A stretch of 64,000 nucleotides of DNA from Aeromicrobium phoceense (GCF_013868155.1 NZ_JACEOG010000002.1:124001-188000), one strand, 5' to 3'; shown: positions 15,759-24,617, counted from the first letter of the stretch. The notes: generated from the sequence alone by a model not told the origin. Translations and numbers: made by a program.

Positions 15759-15771
15759 TGTACGTCGTACA
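15759..15771. promoter_or_regulatory. TetR operator between TetR and VOC genes
   Basis: TGTACG-T-CGTACA, a perfect 6-bp inverted repeat around one base, lies midway in the 67-bp divergent region, 32 nt from the TetR start and 22 nt from the VOC start. Confidence 0.68.
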
Positions 15772-15793
15772 GAGTTTAACGCCGGGAGGCACC

Positions 15794-16174
15794 ATGAACA
15801 TCACCCAGACCGCCGTGTCGCTCAACGTCCCCGACGTCGAGGCGTCCGCGGACTTCGCCCGGACCCACTTCGGCTACACCGAGGCGATGTCCGCCGAGGG
15901 CTTCGTCTCGCTCCAGCACGCCGGAACAGGCTCCCACCTGATCTTCCTCGCCACGGGCCTGCCGACGTTCAAGCCTCGCGAGGCCGCGGGCTCCGCCGGT
16001 GACGGGCTGCTCCTGGTGTGCGTCGTCGACGGGATCGATGCCGAGTTCCAGCGCATCGAGGCCGCCGGCGCCCGCGTGGTGACGTCGCCCGAGACCGAGC
16101 CGTGGGGCGAGCGCTACTGCCAGTTCGCCGACCCGAACGGCATCATCTGGCAGCTCGTCGAGTGGGTCGCCTGA
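15794..16174 (+). CDS. VOC family (glyoxalase/bleomycin-resistance-like) protein
   Basis: 126 residues forming two beta-alpha-beta-beta-beta units: VSLNVPDVEASADFARTHFG at the N-terminus and a C-terminal FADPNGIIWQLVEW. The terminal Glu of that motif is a typical metal ligand. GGGAGG at 15784-15789 precedes ATG 15794. Control by the divergent TetR suggests a role in disposing of a small toxic or antibiotic compound; the ligand is unknown. Confidence 0.85.
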   Translation: MNITQTAVSLNVPDVEASADFARTHFGYTEAMSAEGFVSLQHAGTGSHLIFLATGLPTFKPREAAGSAGDGLLLVCVVDGIDAEFQRIEAAGARVVTSPETEPWGERYCQFADPNGIIWQLVEWVA

Positions 16175-16208
16175 CGGCGGCGCCCGCCCCCTGGCCGGTG
16201 TGCTGGTC

Positions 16209-17111
16209 CTAGGTCGTCTGTCGCCGGGTCGTCCCCGCGCGGGCGATGCGCAGCAGCGCGTCGACCGAGTCCGGCAGGCGCCGCTCCATCAGCCAGATCG
16301 CGGTGAGCGGCCGCCAGAGATCGAGGTCGGTGGGGACCTCCACGAGCCGTCCGGTCTCGAGCTCGGACGCGACGGCGCGCCGGGAGACGACGGCCGGGCC
16401 GACCCCCGCCCGCGCGGCACCGATCAGCGCCGTCGTGGAGTCGGCCTCCATCGCGAGCTGTGGCTCGAAGCGCAGCGCACGCTCGAACGTGCTGCGGGTG
16501 CCGCTGCCGGTCTCGCGCAGCACCCACGCCTCGTTCCGCAGCGCCTCGCGCGGGACGGGCGTGCTGCGCCGGGCCCACGGGTGGCGCGGCTCGACGACCA
16601 CGGCCAGCTGGTCCGACCCGACCAGGCGGTGGGCCAGGTCGCGGGGGACCGCGGCGCTCTCGATGAATCCGACGTCCACCGTGCGCGAGCGGACGAGCTC
16701 GGCCACCTTCTCGCTGTTGACGACGTGGAGCCGGGGCCGGACGACCACGGATCGGCTGCGGAGCTCGCCGAGCCAGCGCGGCAGGATGAACTCGGCGATC
16801 GTCAGGCTCGCGGCCACCTCCAGCTCGGCGTGCCGCTCGTCGCTGAGGGCCGTGAGCGCGGCACGCATGAGGTCGACCTCGTGCAGCACGGTGCGGGCCC
16901 ACGACACGATCGCGAGCCCGTCGGTCGTCAGGGCCGTTCCCCGTGGCGACCGGTCGGCGACGGTCACCCGCCAGCGGGCCTCGAACGCGCGGAGCCGGGC
17001 ACTCGCGGCCGGCTGGCTGATGCCCCGGGCCTGGGCCGCCGCGCTGAGGCTGTTCAGCTCGGCGAGGTCCGCCAGCAGGCGCAGGGTCTCCATGTCGACG
17101 TCGGGAGTCAT
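16209..17111 (-). CDS. LysR family regulator (YeiE-like context)
   Basis: 300 residues. The N-terminal winged helix (LRLLADLAELNSLSAAAQ, ISQPAASARLRAFE) is followed by a two-lobed effector domain. GTG 17114 and ATG 17111 are adjacent; ATG is taken. It is divergent from a YeiH-type transporter, as yeiE is in many bacteria, and the 70-bp gap (TTTGTTTATATCCC region) presumably holds its binding site. Likely activates the transporter gene. Confidence 0.85.
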   Translation of the reverse strand: MTPDVDMETLRLLADLAELNSLSAAAQARGISQPAASARLRAFEARWRVTVADRSPRGTALTTDGLAIVSWARTVLHEVDLMRAALTALSDERHAELEVAASLTIAEFILPRWLGELRSRSVVVRPRLHVVNSEKVAELVRSRTVDVGFIESAAVPRDLAHRLVGSDQLAVVVEPRHPWARRSTPVPREALRNEAWVLRETGSGTRSTFERALRFEPQLAMEADSTTALIGAARAGVGPAVVSRRAVASELETGRLVEVPTDLDLWRPLTAIWLMERRLPDSVDALLRIARAGTTRRQTT

Positions 17112-17181
17112 CACCTTTGTTTATATCCCACGTCGATCGCGGGGTCTACTGCCGCGGACCGCACTCGGCGATGGTCGAGGC

Positions 17182-18159
17182 ATGGCCCTCACCCTCGACG
17201 CCCGGACCTCGGGATACCGGCTCGCGCCGGCGCTCGTCGCGGCCGCGATCGCGGCCGGGGTGAACCTGGTGTTTCCCCTCGCGAGTCCGCTCCTGGTCGC
17301 GCTGGTGCTCGGCGTCGTCGTCACGAACACGCCTCTCGCCCGGCACCGGATCCTCCACGACCAGGAGCGGCTCACGAAGCTGCTGCTGCGCTGGGGCGTC
17401 GTCATGCTCGGCATCAAGCTGCCGATCGACGCGGTGTTCGGGATCGGGCTGGGCGGCGTCGCCGTGGTCATCGGCACCGTTCTGATCACGTACTACGGCA
17501 CGCTCGCGATCGGCGCCCGGCTGCGCCTCGAGCCGCGTTTCGTGACCCTCATGGCGGCCGGCTTCTCGATCTGCGGTGCTGCCGCGATCGCGGCGGTCGC
17601 CGACACGGTGCGGGCCCGCCAGCGCGACGTGGCCCTGGCCGTGGCCCTCGTGACCGTCTTCGGATCGATCATGATCGCCCTCGTCCCGTGGGCCTCGCAC
17701 CTGGTCGGACTCGACGAGGCCCAGGCGGCCGTCTGGGCCGGCGCCAGCATCCACGAGGTGGCCCAGGTCGTCGCGGCAGGATCGGTCCTCGGCGGTGGAG
17801 CCGTGGCGCTGGCCACGACCGTGAAGCTCGGGCGGGTCGCGATGCTCGCGCCCATGTCGATCCTCGTGGCCCGCCGCTGCACCGACGAGGGCTCGAGGAA
17901 GGCGCCCCTGCTGCCGTGGTTCGTGGTGGGCTTCATCGCCGCCGTCGCCTTGCGCAGCACCGGGGTGCTGCCGGAGTCCGCGCTGACCGTGGCGGGCGTG
18001 GTGACCAACGTGCTCCTGGCGGCCGGGATGTTCGGCCTCGGTCTCGGGATCCGGATGCGGGAGCTGTGGCCCGTGCCCGCTCGCGCCCTTCTCCTGGCGA
18101 CGCTCTCCACGGCCATCGCCGCAGGCTCCTCGCTGGCCCTGTTCACGCTCCTGATGTGA
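17182..18159 (+). CDS. YeiH/UPF0324 family membrane transporter
   Basis: 325 residues with about ten hydrophobic segments. Family landmarks are VVVTNTPLARHRI near residue 50, GIKLPIDAVFGIG, SICGAAAIAAVADTV, and GASIHEVAQVVAAG. UPF0324 proteins are annotated as putative sulfate exporters on thin evidence. The adjacent LysR gene supports a regulated anion export role. The last 17 bp overlap the 3' end of the convergent Cys-rich gene. Confidence 0.85.
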   Translation: MALTLDARTSGYRLAPALVAAAIAAGVNLVFPLASPLLVALVLGVVVTNTPLARHRILHDQERLTKLLLRWGVVMLGIKLPIDAVFGIGLGGVAVVIGTVLITYYGTLAIGARLRLEPRFVTLMAAGFSICGAAAIAAVADTVRARQRDVALAVALVTVFGSIMIALVPWASHLVGLDEAQAAVWAGASIHEVAQVVAAGSVLGGGAVALATTVKLGRVAMLAPMSILVARRCTDEGSRKAPLLPWFVVGFIAAVALRSTGVLPESALTVAGVVTNVLLAAGMFGLGLGIRMRELWPVPARALLLATLSTAIAAGSSLALFTLLM

Positions 18160-18553
18160 GGCTCGCCAGCAGGTCGCGGCACGCCTGCTCGCAGCGACGG
18201 CAGGCCTCGGCGCAGATGCGGCAGTGCTCGTGCATCTGCGCGTGCTGCTCGCACTCGTCGCCGCAGGCCCGGCAGACGCTGGCACACGCCTCGAGGAACG
18301 CGCGGCTGACGTCGGCGGTGTCGGCGGTGAGGCGGGTCAGGGCGTTGCCCGTGGCCACGCAGATCTCGGCACAGTCCTGATCGGTGCGGATGCATCGCGT
18401 CAGCTCCGCGACCATCTCCTCGGAGAGGCAGGCATCGGCGCAGGCCGTGCACGTCTGCGCGCACGCGAAGCAGGCCTCGATGCAGGCGGCCAGCCTCTCG
18501 CGGTCGACGTTGCCCCAGTCCTTCGGTGTGGCGTCCAGCATCGTCGTGGTCAT
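18143..18553 (-). CDS. Four-helix-bundle copper-binding protein (DUF326/Csp3-like)
   Basis: 136 residues with about 20 Cys spaced in CxxxC pairs along predicted helices (CIEACFACAQTCTACADAC, CRACGDECEQH, CRICAEACRRCEQAC). This is the layout of cytosolic copper storage proteins of the Csp3 type. No signal peptide is present, consistent with a cytosolic Csp3. GGTCCTCCT on the + strand gives an AGGAGGACC ribosome-binding site before ATG 18553. The gene overlaps the convergent yeiH-like gene by 17 bp. Confidence 0.85.
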   Translation of the reverse strand: MTTTMLDATPKDWGNVDRERLAACIEACFACAQTCTACADACLSEEMVAELTRCIRTDQDCAEICVATGNALTRLTADTADVSRAFLEACASVCRACGDECEQHAQMHEHCRICAEACRRCEQACRDLLASLTSGA

Positions 18554-18639
18554 GGGTCCTCCTCGGGCCGTCGCTGTGGGACGCGGAAGCGCCCCGCTCC
18601 ACCCGGTGCGTACCCGTTCGGACGACGACGATGCGCCCC

Positions 18640-20310
18640 TCAGGACGGCGGCGGCCCCGTCGGGTGCTGCGTGCGGGCGACCTTGCGGTCGGTCATGAGG
18701 ATCCAGACGGCCATCGCGATCCCGGAGCAGACGGCGAAGAGGAACAGGAGCATCGCCAGGCCGGGATAGCCCAGCAGCGACCACTCCGACGGGACGCGCA
18801 TCGTCAGCGCGGCACCGAGGATCGTGGCGGCGATGATGATGCCGAGGGTCAGGCGGTTGGCGATCCGCTGCAGGACCATGTGCAGGCGCTGCTCGTCCAT
18901 CGCGTCGACCTTGACCCGGAACTCGCCCTCGGCGAGGGCGTCCATGATCCGGTTGGCGCGCTTGGGCAGCTCGGCGACGAAGGTCTTCGACTCGATCGCG
19001 GCCGCGACGATCCCGCCCGGCGTCATGGTGAGCCCGGCGGTGAAGATGTCGCTGACGTTCTCGCGGATGGCCTCGGCGGGGGAGAAGCCCGGGTCGAGGT
19101 GCGACGTCGAGCGGTCGAGGTTGAGCAGCGCCTTGCCCACCATCGACATCTCGGCGGGCGGCCGCAGCCCGTGGGCACCCGACAGGCGGCTCAGATCGAC
19201 CAGTACCGCGCCGACGGCGACGTCGGCGCCGCTCGCGATCGCCTCGGACACCAGGTGCGACACGTCGTCGCGGAAGGCGCCGGCGTCAAACCCGTCCAGC
19301 GGGTGTCCCATGCTCGCGAGGATCGAGGCGGTCTCCTCGCCGTCGCCGTCGCTGATGGCCAGCAGCAGCTTGATGATGTCGTGCTGGACGCGCGGCGGCA
19401 CCGACGCGGTCATGCCGAGGTCGAGCAGGGCCAGGCGGCCGTCGTCGGTGAGCAGCAAGTTCCCCGGGTGGGGGTCGGCGTGCAGGATGCCGGCGTCGAG
19501 GATCATCCGCAGGTAGGCGCTGAACAGCTGCTCGACGATGGGCCGGGCATCGAGGTCGACCAGGCCCAGCTGGCCGATGTCGGTGACCTTGCGGCCCTTC
19601 ACGAAGTCCATGGTCAGGACCTTCGAGGTGGTGTACGCCGGCACAGGCTGCGGGACGAGCAGCAGGTCGTACGCGGCGGTGAGCTCGCCGAACGTGACCA
19701 GGTTGCGCGCCTCGCGGCGGTAGTCGAGCTCGCCGGCCAGGGAGCGGCGGAACTGGTCGAGCAGGCGGCCGAAGCCGAACCGGTGGCCGACCTCGGTGCG
19801 CTTGTCGGCCAGTCGCGCGAGCCGGCCGAGCACCTTCATGTCCTCGCGCACGACGTCGCGCACTCCCGGTCGCTGCACCTTCACCACGACCTCGCGACCG
19901 TTCCGCAGTACCGCCCGGTGCACCTGTCCGAGGGAGGCCGCGGCCAGCGGCTCGGGGTCGAACTCGGTGAAGCGCTCCCTCAGCGTGGCGCCCAGCTCGG
20001 TCTCGACGACCTCGCGGACGGCCTCGAACTCGATCGGGTCCACCTCGTCCTGCAACCGCTCCAGCGCCGTCGTGTACGACGCGGGCAGGAGGTCGAAGCG
20101 CGTGGACAGCAGCTGGCCGAGCTTGATGAACGTGGGGCCCATCCGCTCGAGGTCGTCGGCGAAGGCCTCCGCGCGCTCGGCGTCGCCGAGGGGAGTCTCG
20201 TCGTCGATGTCGAACTCGTCGAGCTGGGCCCCGGCGAGGAGGTCGGACCTGCCGTGGCGTCGCACGAGCCGGGCCAGCGCGACGTACCGGTTGTCGTCCA
20301 GGATCGTCAT
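18640..20310 (-). CDS. ABC1/UbiB family atypical kinase
   Basis: 556 residues. The family N-terminal extension (GPTFIKLGQLLSTRFDLLP, the KxGQ motif) is followed by an atypical kinase core with the ATP-binding Lys in VVVKVQRPG and the catalytic and metal residues in HADPHPGNLLL and LLDLGM. The C-terminus has two transmembrane helices (about 495-545), as in membrane-anchored UbiB/ADCK proteins. These influence quinone or lipid metabolism; the actinobacterial role is not settled. ATG 20310 begins the conserved N-terminus. Confidence 0.88.
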   Translation of the reverse strand: MTILDDNRYVALARLVRRHGRSDLLAGAQLDEFDIDDETPLGDAERAEAFADDLERMGPTFIKLGQLLSTRFDLLPASYTTALERLQDEVDPIEFEAVREVVETELGATLRERFTEFDPEPLAAASLGQVHRAVLRNGREVVVKVQRPGVRDVVREDMKVLGRLARLADKRTEVGHRFGFGRLLDQFRRSLAGELDYRREARNLVTFGELTAAYDLLLVPQPVPAYTTSKVLTMDFVKGRKVTDIGQLGLVDLDARPIVEQLFSAYLRMILDAGILHADPHPGNLLLTDDGRLALLDLGMTASVPPRVQHDIIKLLLAISDGDGEETASILASMGHPLDGFDAGAFRDDVSHLVSEAIASGADVAVGAVLVDLSRLSGAHGLRPPAEMSMVGKALLNLDRSTSHLDPGFSPAEAIRENVSDIFTAGLTMTPGGIVAAAIESKTFVAELPKRANRIMDALAEGEFRVKVDAMDEQRLHMVLQRIANRLTLGIIIAATILGAALTMRVPSEWSLLGYPGLAMLLFLFAVCSGIAMAVWILMTDRKVARTQHPTGPPPS

Positions 20311-20353
20311 GTCGCAAGCATGCCGGTAGTGGCTGGCGGGCGCGCCGGTTCCC

Positions 20354-20896
20354 CTACGGTGCGTCGAGGAGCTGCTGCACGATCGGCCCGTACACGGCCT
20401 CCGCCGCATCGAGATCGGCGAGGAGTGCCGGGGACTCGAAGAAGCGCAGGGTGGTCGCCAGCCCGAGGAGGGCCGAGACGGCCAGCTCGGCCCGCAGCTC
20501 CGGGCGCGGGCCCTCGAGGACCTCGGTCAGCGGCGCGACGTAGCCGCCGAGGAACTTGGCTCTCACGCACTCGGGATCCGGAGCGTTGACGCGCAGCATC
20601 ATCGCGCGGCCCAGGTGCTCGAGGTCCCCGCGCCGCTGCCGGTCGACGAGCTCGGCGACGAGGGCCGGTCCCAGCTGCGAGACGGGCACGTCGGGCAGGG
20701 CCGGTGCGCTGATCGTCGCCGTGCGGTGGAACAGCTCCTCCTTGCTGCCGGCGACCTTCATCACCAGGGCGGGGGAGGTGCCGGCACGGGCTGCGATCGC
20801 GCGGATCGTCACCTCGGGGTAGCCGTTGCGCGCGAACAGCTCGGCGGCTGCGCCCCATACTGCGGCGTGCAGGTCCGGCGCCTCGGGAGCCGTCAT
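20354..20896 (-). CDS. TetR family transcriptional regulator
   Basis: 180 residues. The helix-turn-helix (VTIRAIAARAGTSPALVMK) is preceded by WGAAAELFARNGYPE. The start ATG (20896) overlaps the stop of the upstream MFS gene by 4 nt, so pump and regulator are one operon. The palindrome at 22893 in front of the pump is the likely operator. Confidence 0.85.
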   Translation of the reverse strand: MTAPEAPDLHAAVWGAAAELFARNGYPEVTIRAIAARAGTSPALVMKVAGSKEELFHRTATISAPALPDVPVSQLGPALVAELVDRQRRGDLEHLGRAMMLRVNAPDPECVRAKFLGGYVAPLTEVLEGPRPELRAELAVSALLGLATTLRFFESPALLADLDAAEAVYGPIVQQLLDAP

Positions 20897-22872
20897 GCGA
20901 GGGGTGTCCCCAGCGTGAGGTCCGCGGTGCGGTTGGCCTCCCACACGGTGACGGGACGGGCCCCCGTCGCGCCGTTGTCCGCGATGGCGCTGAGCACGTA
21001 GCGGCCGTTGGCGGGTCGCGGCACCGCGTAGCGACCGTCCTCGTCGGTGCGCGTCGAGTGCACCGCCTCGCCGGCGTGGTGGGTCAGGATCACGAGGGCG
21101 CCCGAGATCGGGGCGCCGTCGGTGTCGCTGATCGTGCCCTCGAGCGTCAGCCGGTGGCGCAGGACGAGGGGCGGGAACCGGGAGTCGTCGTCGAGGGTGA
21201 CGATGCGCGACCGGGGCTGCCAGCCGTCGGCGGAGGTCACGACGAAGTAGTCGCCGCGTCCCGGCACGGCGACGCTGACCTGCCCCTCGGAGTCGGCCTG
21301 GCCCCAGTCGACGGCGGCGCCCTCGGTGGTCAGCACGGTGACGACGGCGTTCCGCACCGGCCGGGCGTGCTCGTCGACGACCCGGCCGCGCACCACACGC
21401 GTGGGCCGGCTCGTGGTCGCGGTCCCGGAGCGGTCCGCCTCGGGCGCGAAGTCCGGCATCCGCAGGGTCGGGAACGTGACTGCCGCGCTCAGGATCGCCG
21501 CCGCCGCCGCGATCCAGAACAGCAGCTTGAGGGCGCCCTCGCTGGTCGCCTCCTCACCGCCGATCGTCACGATCGAGGCCGAGGTGACGGCCGCAACGAT
21601 GGCGCTGGCGGTCGTGGTGCCGATCGAGCGCAGCAGGACGTTGAGGCCGTTCGCGGAGGCCGTCTCCGTCACGGGGACGGCGCGCATGATCATCGTGGGC
21701 AGCGCCCCGTAGACCATGGCCGTGCCCGCACCGACCACGACCGAGCCGATCACGATCTGGGTGAGGTTGTCGCTGAAGAACACGCGCGCGACGTACGTGA
21801 CGCTCATGATGAGGCAGCCGGACAGCGCCGTGACCTGCGGACCGAACCGCCGCGTGAGCCAGGCCGAGACCGGTGCCATGAGGCCGAAGGCCGCCGCGTT
21901 GGGCACCATCCACCATCCGGTCTCGAGGACGCCGAGCCCGAGTCCGTAGCCCGACTCCTCCGGGAGTTGGAGGAGCTGCGTGGTGAGCAGCATGTTGGCG
22001 AACATCGCGAATCCGATGAGCACGGACGCCGAGTTCACCAGGACGACCGCGCGCCGCGACGAGACGCGCAGGTCGACCAGCGGGCTCGGGGTGCGCAGCT
22101 CGACGGGGACCCAGATCGCGAGCAGGATGCCGCCGCCGGCGACGAGACCGAGCGTGGTCGGCGAGGTCCAGCCCCAGATCGAACCCTTGGAGATGGCGAG
22201 CATGAGCGCGGTCAGGGCGCCGGAGAGCAGCACGGCCCCGCGGATGTCGAACGTGCCGCGCGTGCGGACCGGGGACTCGGGGAGCACCACCATGGCGGCG
22301 ACCAGCAGGACCAGGCCGACGGCCCCGGTCACCCAGAAGATCGCGTGCCAGTCGAGGTGCTCGGAGATCAGGCCCGCCACGGGGAGGCCGACCCCGGCGC
22401 CGATCGCCAGCGTCGCGCTCATCAGGGCGACGCCGAGGGGGATCCGCTCGCGCGGCAGCTCGTCGCGCATGATCGCGATGCCGACCGGCACGACCGCCGT
22501 GCCGACACCTTGGAGGGCGCGGGCGAGGATCAGCAGGGCGAGGTCGTCGCTGACCGCACCGACCATCGAGCCCAGGACCGAGATCCCGAGCGCCAGCACG
22601 ATCATCCGGCGCTTGCCGTACATGTCGGCCAGTCGGGTGACGGTCGGGGTGGCGATGGCGCCGGTCAGCAGGGTCGCGGTCACCAGCCACGAGGTGTCGT
22701 CGGCCGAGGCGCCCACGAGGTCGGGCAGCATCGGCAGCAGGGGCAGCAGGAGCGTCTGCTGCAGCGACACGACGATGCCGCACAGCGACAGCGTCGTCAC
22801 GATCAGCGCGGCACTGCGCGCCGGCGGCGCGGTCCGCTGCGTCGCGGCCGCGGAGGGTGGGGAGGAGGTCAC
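20893..22872 (-). CDS. MFS drug exporter (DHA2, 14-TM type) with carboxypeptidase regulatory-like C-terminal domains
   Basis: 659 residues. Residues about 20-480 are an EmrB/QacA-type major facilitator with the loop motif DMYGKRRMIVLALGISV and about 14 hydrophobic segments. The remaining 180 residues are soluble and hold two carboxypeptidase-regulatory-like beta-sandwich repeats (RVVDEHARPVRNAVVTVLT and ISDTDGAPISGALVILTHH, with DEDGRYAVPRP). The tail is unusual for a transporter. GTG 22872 start. In an operon with the TetR gene downstream. Confidence 0.87.
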   Translation of the reverse strand: MTSSPPSAAATQRTAPPARSAALIVTTLSLCGIVVSLQQTLLLPLLPMLPDLVGASADDTSWLVTATLLTGAIATPTVTRLADMYGKRRMIVLALGISVLGSMVGAVSDDLALLILARALQGVGTAVVPVGIAIMRDELPRERIPLGVALMSATLAIGAGVGLPVAGLISEHLDWHAIFWVTGAVGLVLLVAAMVVLPESPVRTRGTFDIRGAVLLSGALTALMLAISKGSIWGWTSPTTLGLVAGGGILLAIWVPVELRTPSPLVDLRVSSRRAVVLVNSASVLIGFAMFANMLLTTQLLQLPEESGYGLGLGVLETGWWMVPNAAAFGLMAPVSAWLTRRFGPQVTALSGCLIMSVTYVARVFFSDNLTQIVIGSVVVGAGTAMVYGALPTMIMRAVPVTETASANGLNVLLRSIGTTTASAIVAAVTSASIVTIGGEEATSEGALKLLFWIAAAAAILSAAVTFPTLRMPDFAPEADRSGTATTSRPTRVVRGRVVDEHARPVRNAVVTVLTTEGAAVDWGQADSEGQVSVAVPGRGDYFVVTSADGWQPRSRIVTLDDDSRFPPLVLRHRLTLEGTISDTDGAPISGALVILTHHAGEAVHSTRTDEDGRYAVPRPANGRYVLSAIADNGATGARPVTVWEANRTADLTLGTPLA

Positions 22873-22892
22873 TCAGGGTCCGTTCGGAAGGT

Positions 22893-22910
22893 CGTGAACG
22901 CTTGTTCACG
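22893..22910. promoter_or_regulatory. Operator upstream of MFS-TetR operon
   Basis: CGTGAAC-GCTT-GTTCACG, a perfect 7-bp inverted repeat with 4-bp spacer, 20 nt before the MFS start codon. Its position suggests autorepression of the pump operon by the TetR encoded at 20354. Confidence 0.7.
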
Positions 22911-23018
22911 GCTCAGTCAAGCAGGTTCTCGGGCTCGCCGCGAGGCCGTTGTCGTCCCGGAGTTCCAGGCGTACAGTCGAATGACAGGTCGATGTGACCC
23001 TGGCGAACGGAGAGCATC

Positions 23019-23309
23019 ATGGCGACCGCGCACCTCCATCTACCGCACGTCCACGTCCCGCACGTCGGGCAGCCCCAGGACCAGTCCCACCTCGAGGGCA
23101 CGAAGCCACCCCGCCTCGGCGGGATCATCCTCGGCGTCGGGTTCGTCGTCGCTCTGGTCGCGTGGGGAGCCGCGCTCGTGGCGCTCCTGAGCATGGGTCC
23201 GGCCCGCACGGGATACGTCTCGGGCCCGGTGGCCGCCTGGACCGCGCTCGCGATCGCGTCGGCGATCAGCCTGTTCATGATGGGGATCTGGAAGGCCCAC
23301 CGCGCCTGA
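23019..23309 (+). CDS. Small membrane protein with His-rich N-terminus
   Basis: 96 residues. The N-terminal 25 residues contain HLHLPHVHVPHVG followed by a polar stretch, then two transmembrane helices (about 34-58 and 70-89). No family recognised. The His cluster could bind metal, an inference only. ATG 23019 has GGAG about 10 nt upstream. Confidence 0.65.
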   Translation: MATAHLHLPHVHVPHVGQPQDQSHLEGTKPPRLGGIILGVGFVVALVAWGAALVALLSMGPARTGYVSGPVAAWTALAIASAISLFMMGIWKAHRA

Positions 23310-23415
23310 TTCGGCTTGCAATCCCAGCCCTCGGACGTGTTCCCATCCGGATCGGTGACGTCTCCGAAGCCCCCTCAGGAGGTCGGAAGCTCCGGCCGCT
23401 GAAAAGGGGAACATC

Positions 23416-23976
23416 ATGAAGAAGGCAATCCTCGCGTTGCTGACGGTCGTCCTGAGTCTGGGGATGGCGACCGCCATGGGAACACCCGCGCAAGCCGCAT
23501 CGAAGAGCACCGCCAAGAAGGTCGGCTACACGCGCGTGGCCGTCGCTCCGGCCGTGTACGAGCTCATCGGCAGCGCGGGCATCACGCCTGCGCCGGTCCA
23601 GGGCGCGAAGGCCGGTGCCTACAAGGGCACGCTCGCCGCGAAGTTCCCGATCACCGGGTACAGCCTCAAGGGTCTGCGGATCAAGCACAGCGGCGGCCTG
23701 AACCTCAGCGCCGGCGCCTCGACGATCACGGTCTCGGACTTCAACATCGACCTTGCGCGGCTGCGCGTCAGCGGCAACGTCTCGGGCACGGTCGGCAACG
23801 TCGGTCGCGTCGACCTGTTCAAGATCCGCAAGTCGGACCGTCGCGACCTCGGCGCGGTGAAGCTGACGCTCACCGACACCGCCGCCGGCGCGCTGAACGC
23901 CACCTTCGGCGTCAACGCGTTCGCGGAGGACGCCACCTTCGGCTACGCCACGCCGAAGCCCTTCTCGCGGTTCTGA
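23416..23976 (+). CDS. Secreted beta-rich protein of unknown function
   Basis: 186 residues with a clear signal peptide (MKKAILALLTVVLSLGMATA, cleavage likely after AQA near residue 28). The mature part has alternating hydrophobic residues and repeated Gly/Ser turns (LKGLRIKHSGGLNLSAG, VSGNVSGTVG, LGAVKLTLTDTAAGAL), suggesting a beta-sandwich. This is faintly like secreted HtaA-type domains but without a recognisable haem motif, so I leave it unassigned. AAAAGGGGA before the ATG. A strong terminator follows. Confidence 0.72.
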   Translation: MKKAILALLTVVLSLGMATAMGTPAQAASKSTAKKVGYTRVAVAPAVYELIGSAGITPAPVQGAKAGAYKGTLAAKFPITGYSLKGLRIKHSGGLNLSAGASTITVSDFNIDLARLRVSGNVSGTVGNVGRVDLFKIRKSDRRDLGAVKLTLTDTAAGALNATFGVNAFAEDATFGYATPKPFSRF

Positions 23977-23984
23977 GGGAGCAG

Positions 23985-24017
23985 GAAGGCGGCCCCATCC
24001 CACCTGGGGCCGCCTTC
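23985..24017 (+). terminator. Strong hairpin terminator
   Basis: GAAGGCGGCCCC (23985-23996) and GGGGCCGCCTTC (24006-24017) form a perfect 12-bp stem with 9-nt loop, 9 nt after the stop of the secreted protein gene. It is followed by TCTCT rather than a pure U-tract. Confidence 0.8.
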
Positions 24018-24145
24018 TCTCTGCCCACGTCACGCCTCGCCTGCGCAGTTCCAGACGACTCGGATCCCCGGTAAGGTCGTCACTACTTTCCTGTACGCGT
24101 CCCCTCCATGGAAATGCCGCACCCATGACATCCATCGGAGGAACC

Positions 24146-24562
24146 ATGAACGGACCGAAGAAGACCCTCGCCACCGCGCTCACCGCCGGCGTGCTGGCCC
24201 TCGGGCTCGGCGCGTGCGGACAGTCGCAGGAGGAGAAGGAGGCGGCCGCCTGTGATGCGCTGGACGACCTCGGCACCACGCTCACCGAGGTGGGCTCGAC
24301 CCTGACGCCCGAGTCCACGGTGGAACAGTGGCGCGACGCGCGCTTCGAGGTCCGCAAGGCGATCGAGAAGGCCGAGGACAAGGTGGACGAGGCCGACGAG
24401 GCCGCGTGGGAAGAGGTCGACGACGCCTGGGAGCGGTTCGAGGACGGCGTGCAGACCGTGGACGGCGACGCGACGGTGCCGGAGGCGCGAGCCTCGCTCG
24501 GTGACGACTTCAATGCGGTCCAGTCCGCCCGCGAGCGGGCGGCATCCGGGCTGAGCTGCTGA
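24146..24562 (+). CDS. Putative lipoprotein with helical mature domain
   Basis: 138 residues. The signal peptide ends in a lipobox (LGLGAC, Cys22) followed by GQSQEEKEAAA. The mature part is charged and helical (EVRKAIEKAEDKVDEADEAA), probably a coiled coil or helical hairpin, with Cys at both ends of the domain (AACDAL, GLSC) that might pair. ATG 24146 was taken for GGAGGA at 24137-24142; an upstream in-frame ATG at 24125 has no signal. Confidence 0.72.
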   Translation: MNGPKKTLATALTAGVLALGLGACGQSQEEKEAAACDALDDLGTTLTEVGSTLTPESTVEQWRDARFEVRKAIEKAEDKVDEADEAAWEEVDDAWERFEDGVQTVDGDATVPEARASLGDDFNAVQSARERAASGLSC

Positions 24563-24573
24563 CCCGTTCGGAG

Positions 24574-24617
24574 GTTGATGCATCAACATCTACGCACTAG
24601 GATGTTGATGTGTCAAC
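24574..24617. promoter_or_regulatory. Paired MarR-type operators over a leaderless promoter
   Basis: Two GTTGA-N4-TCAAC sites: the perfect 14-bp palindrome at 24574-24587 and GTTGATGTGTCAAC at 24604-24617, starting 30 bp apart. A TAGGAT -10 (24598-24603) sits between them, 6 nt before the GTG at 24610, so the second site covers the predicted start of a leaderless transcript. The MarR gene that ends the operon (27481) is the obvious candidate regulator. Confidence 0.72.

Noticed and set aside
21058..23190. 710-codon + frame opposite the MFS exporter
   Set aside because: Antisense shadow with low-complexity Arg/Gly/Asp composition; the exporter on the minus strand is unambiguous.
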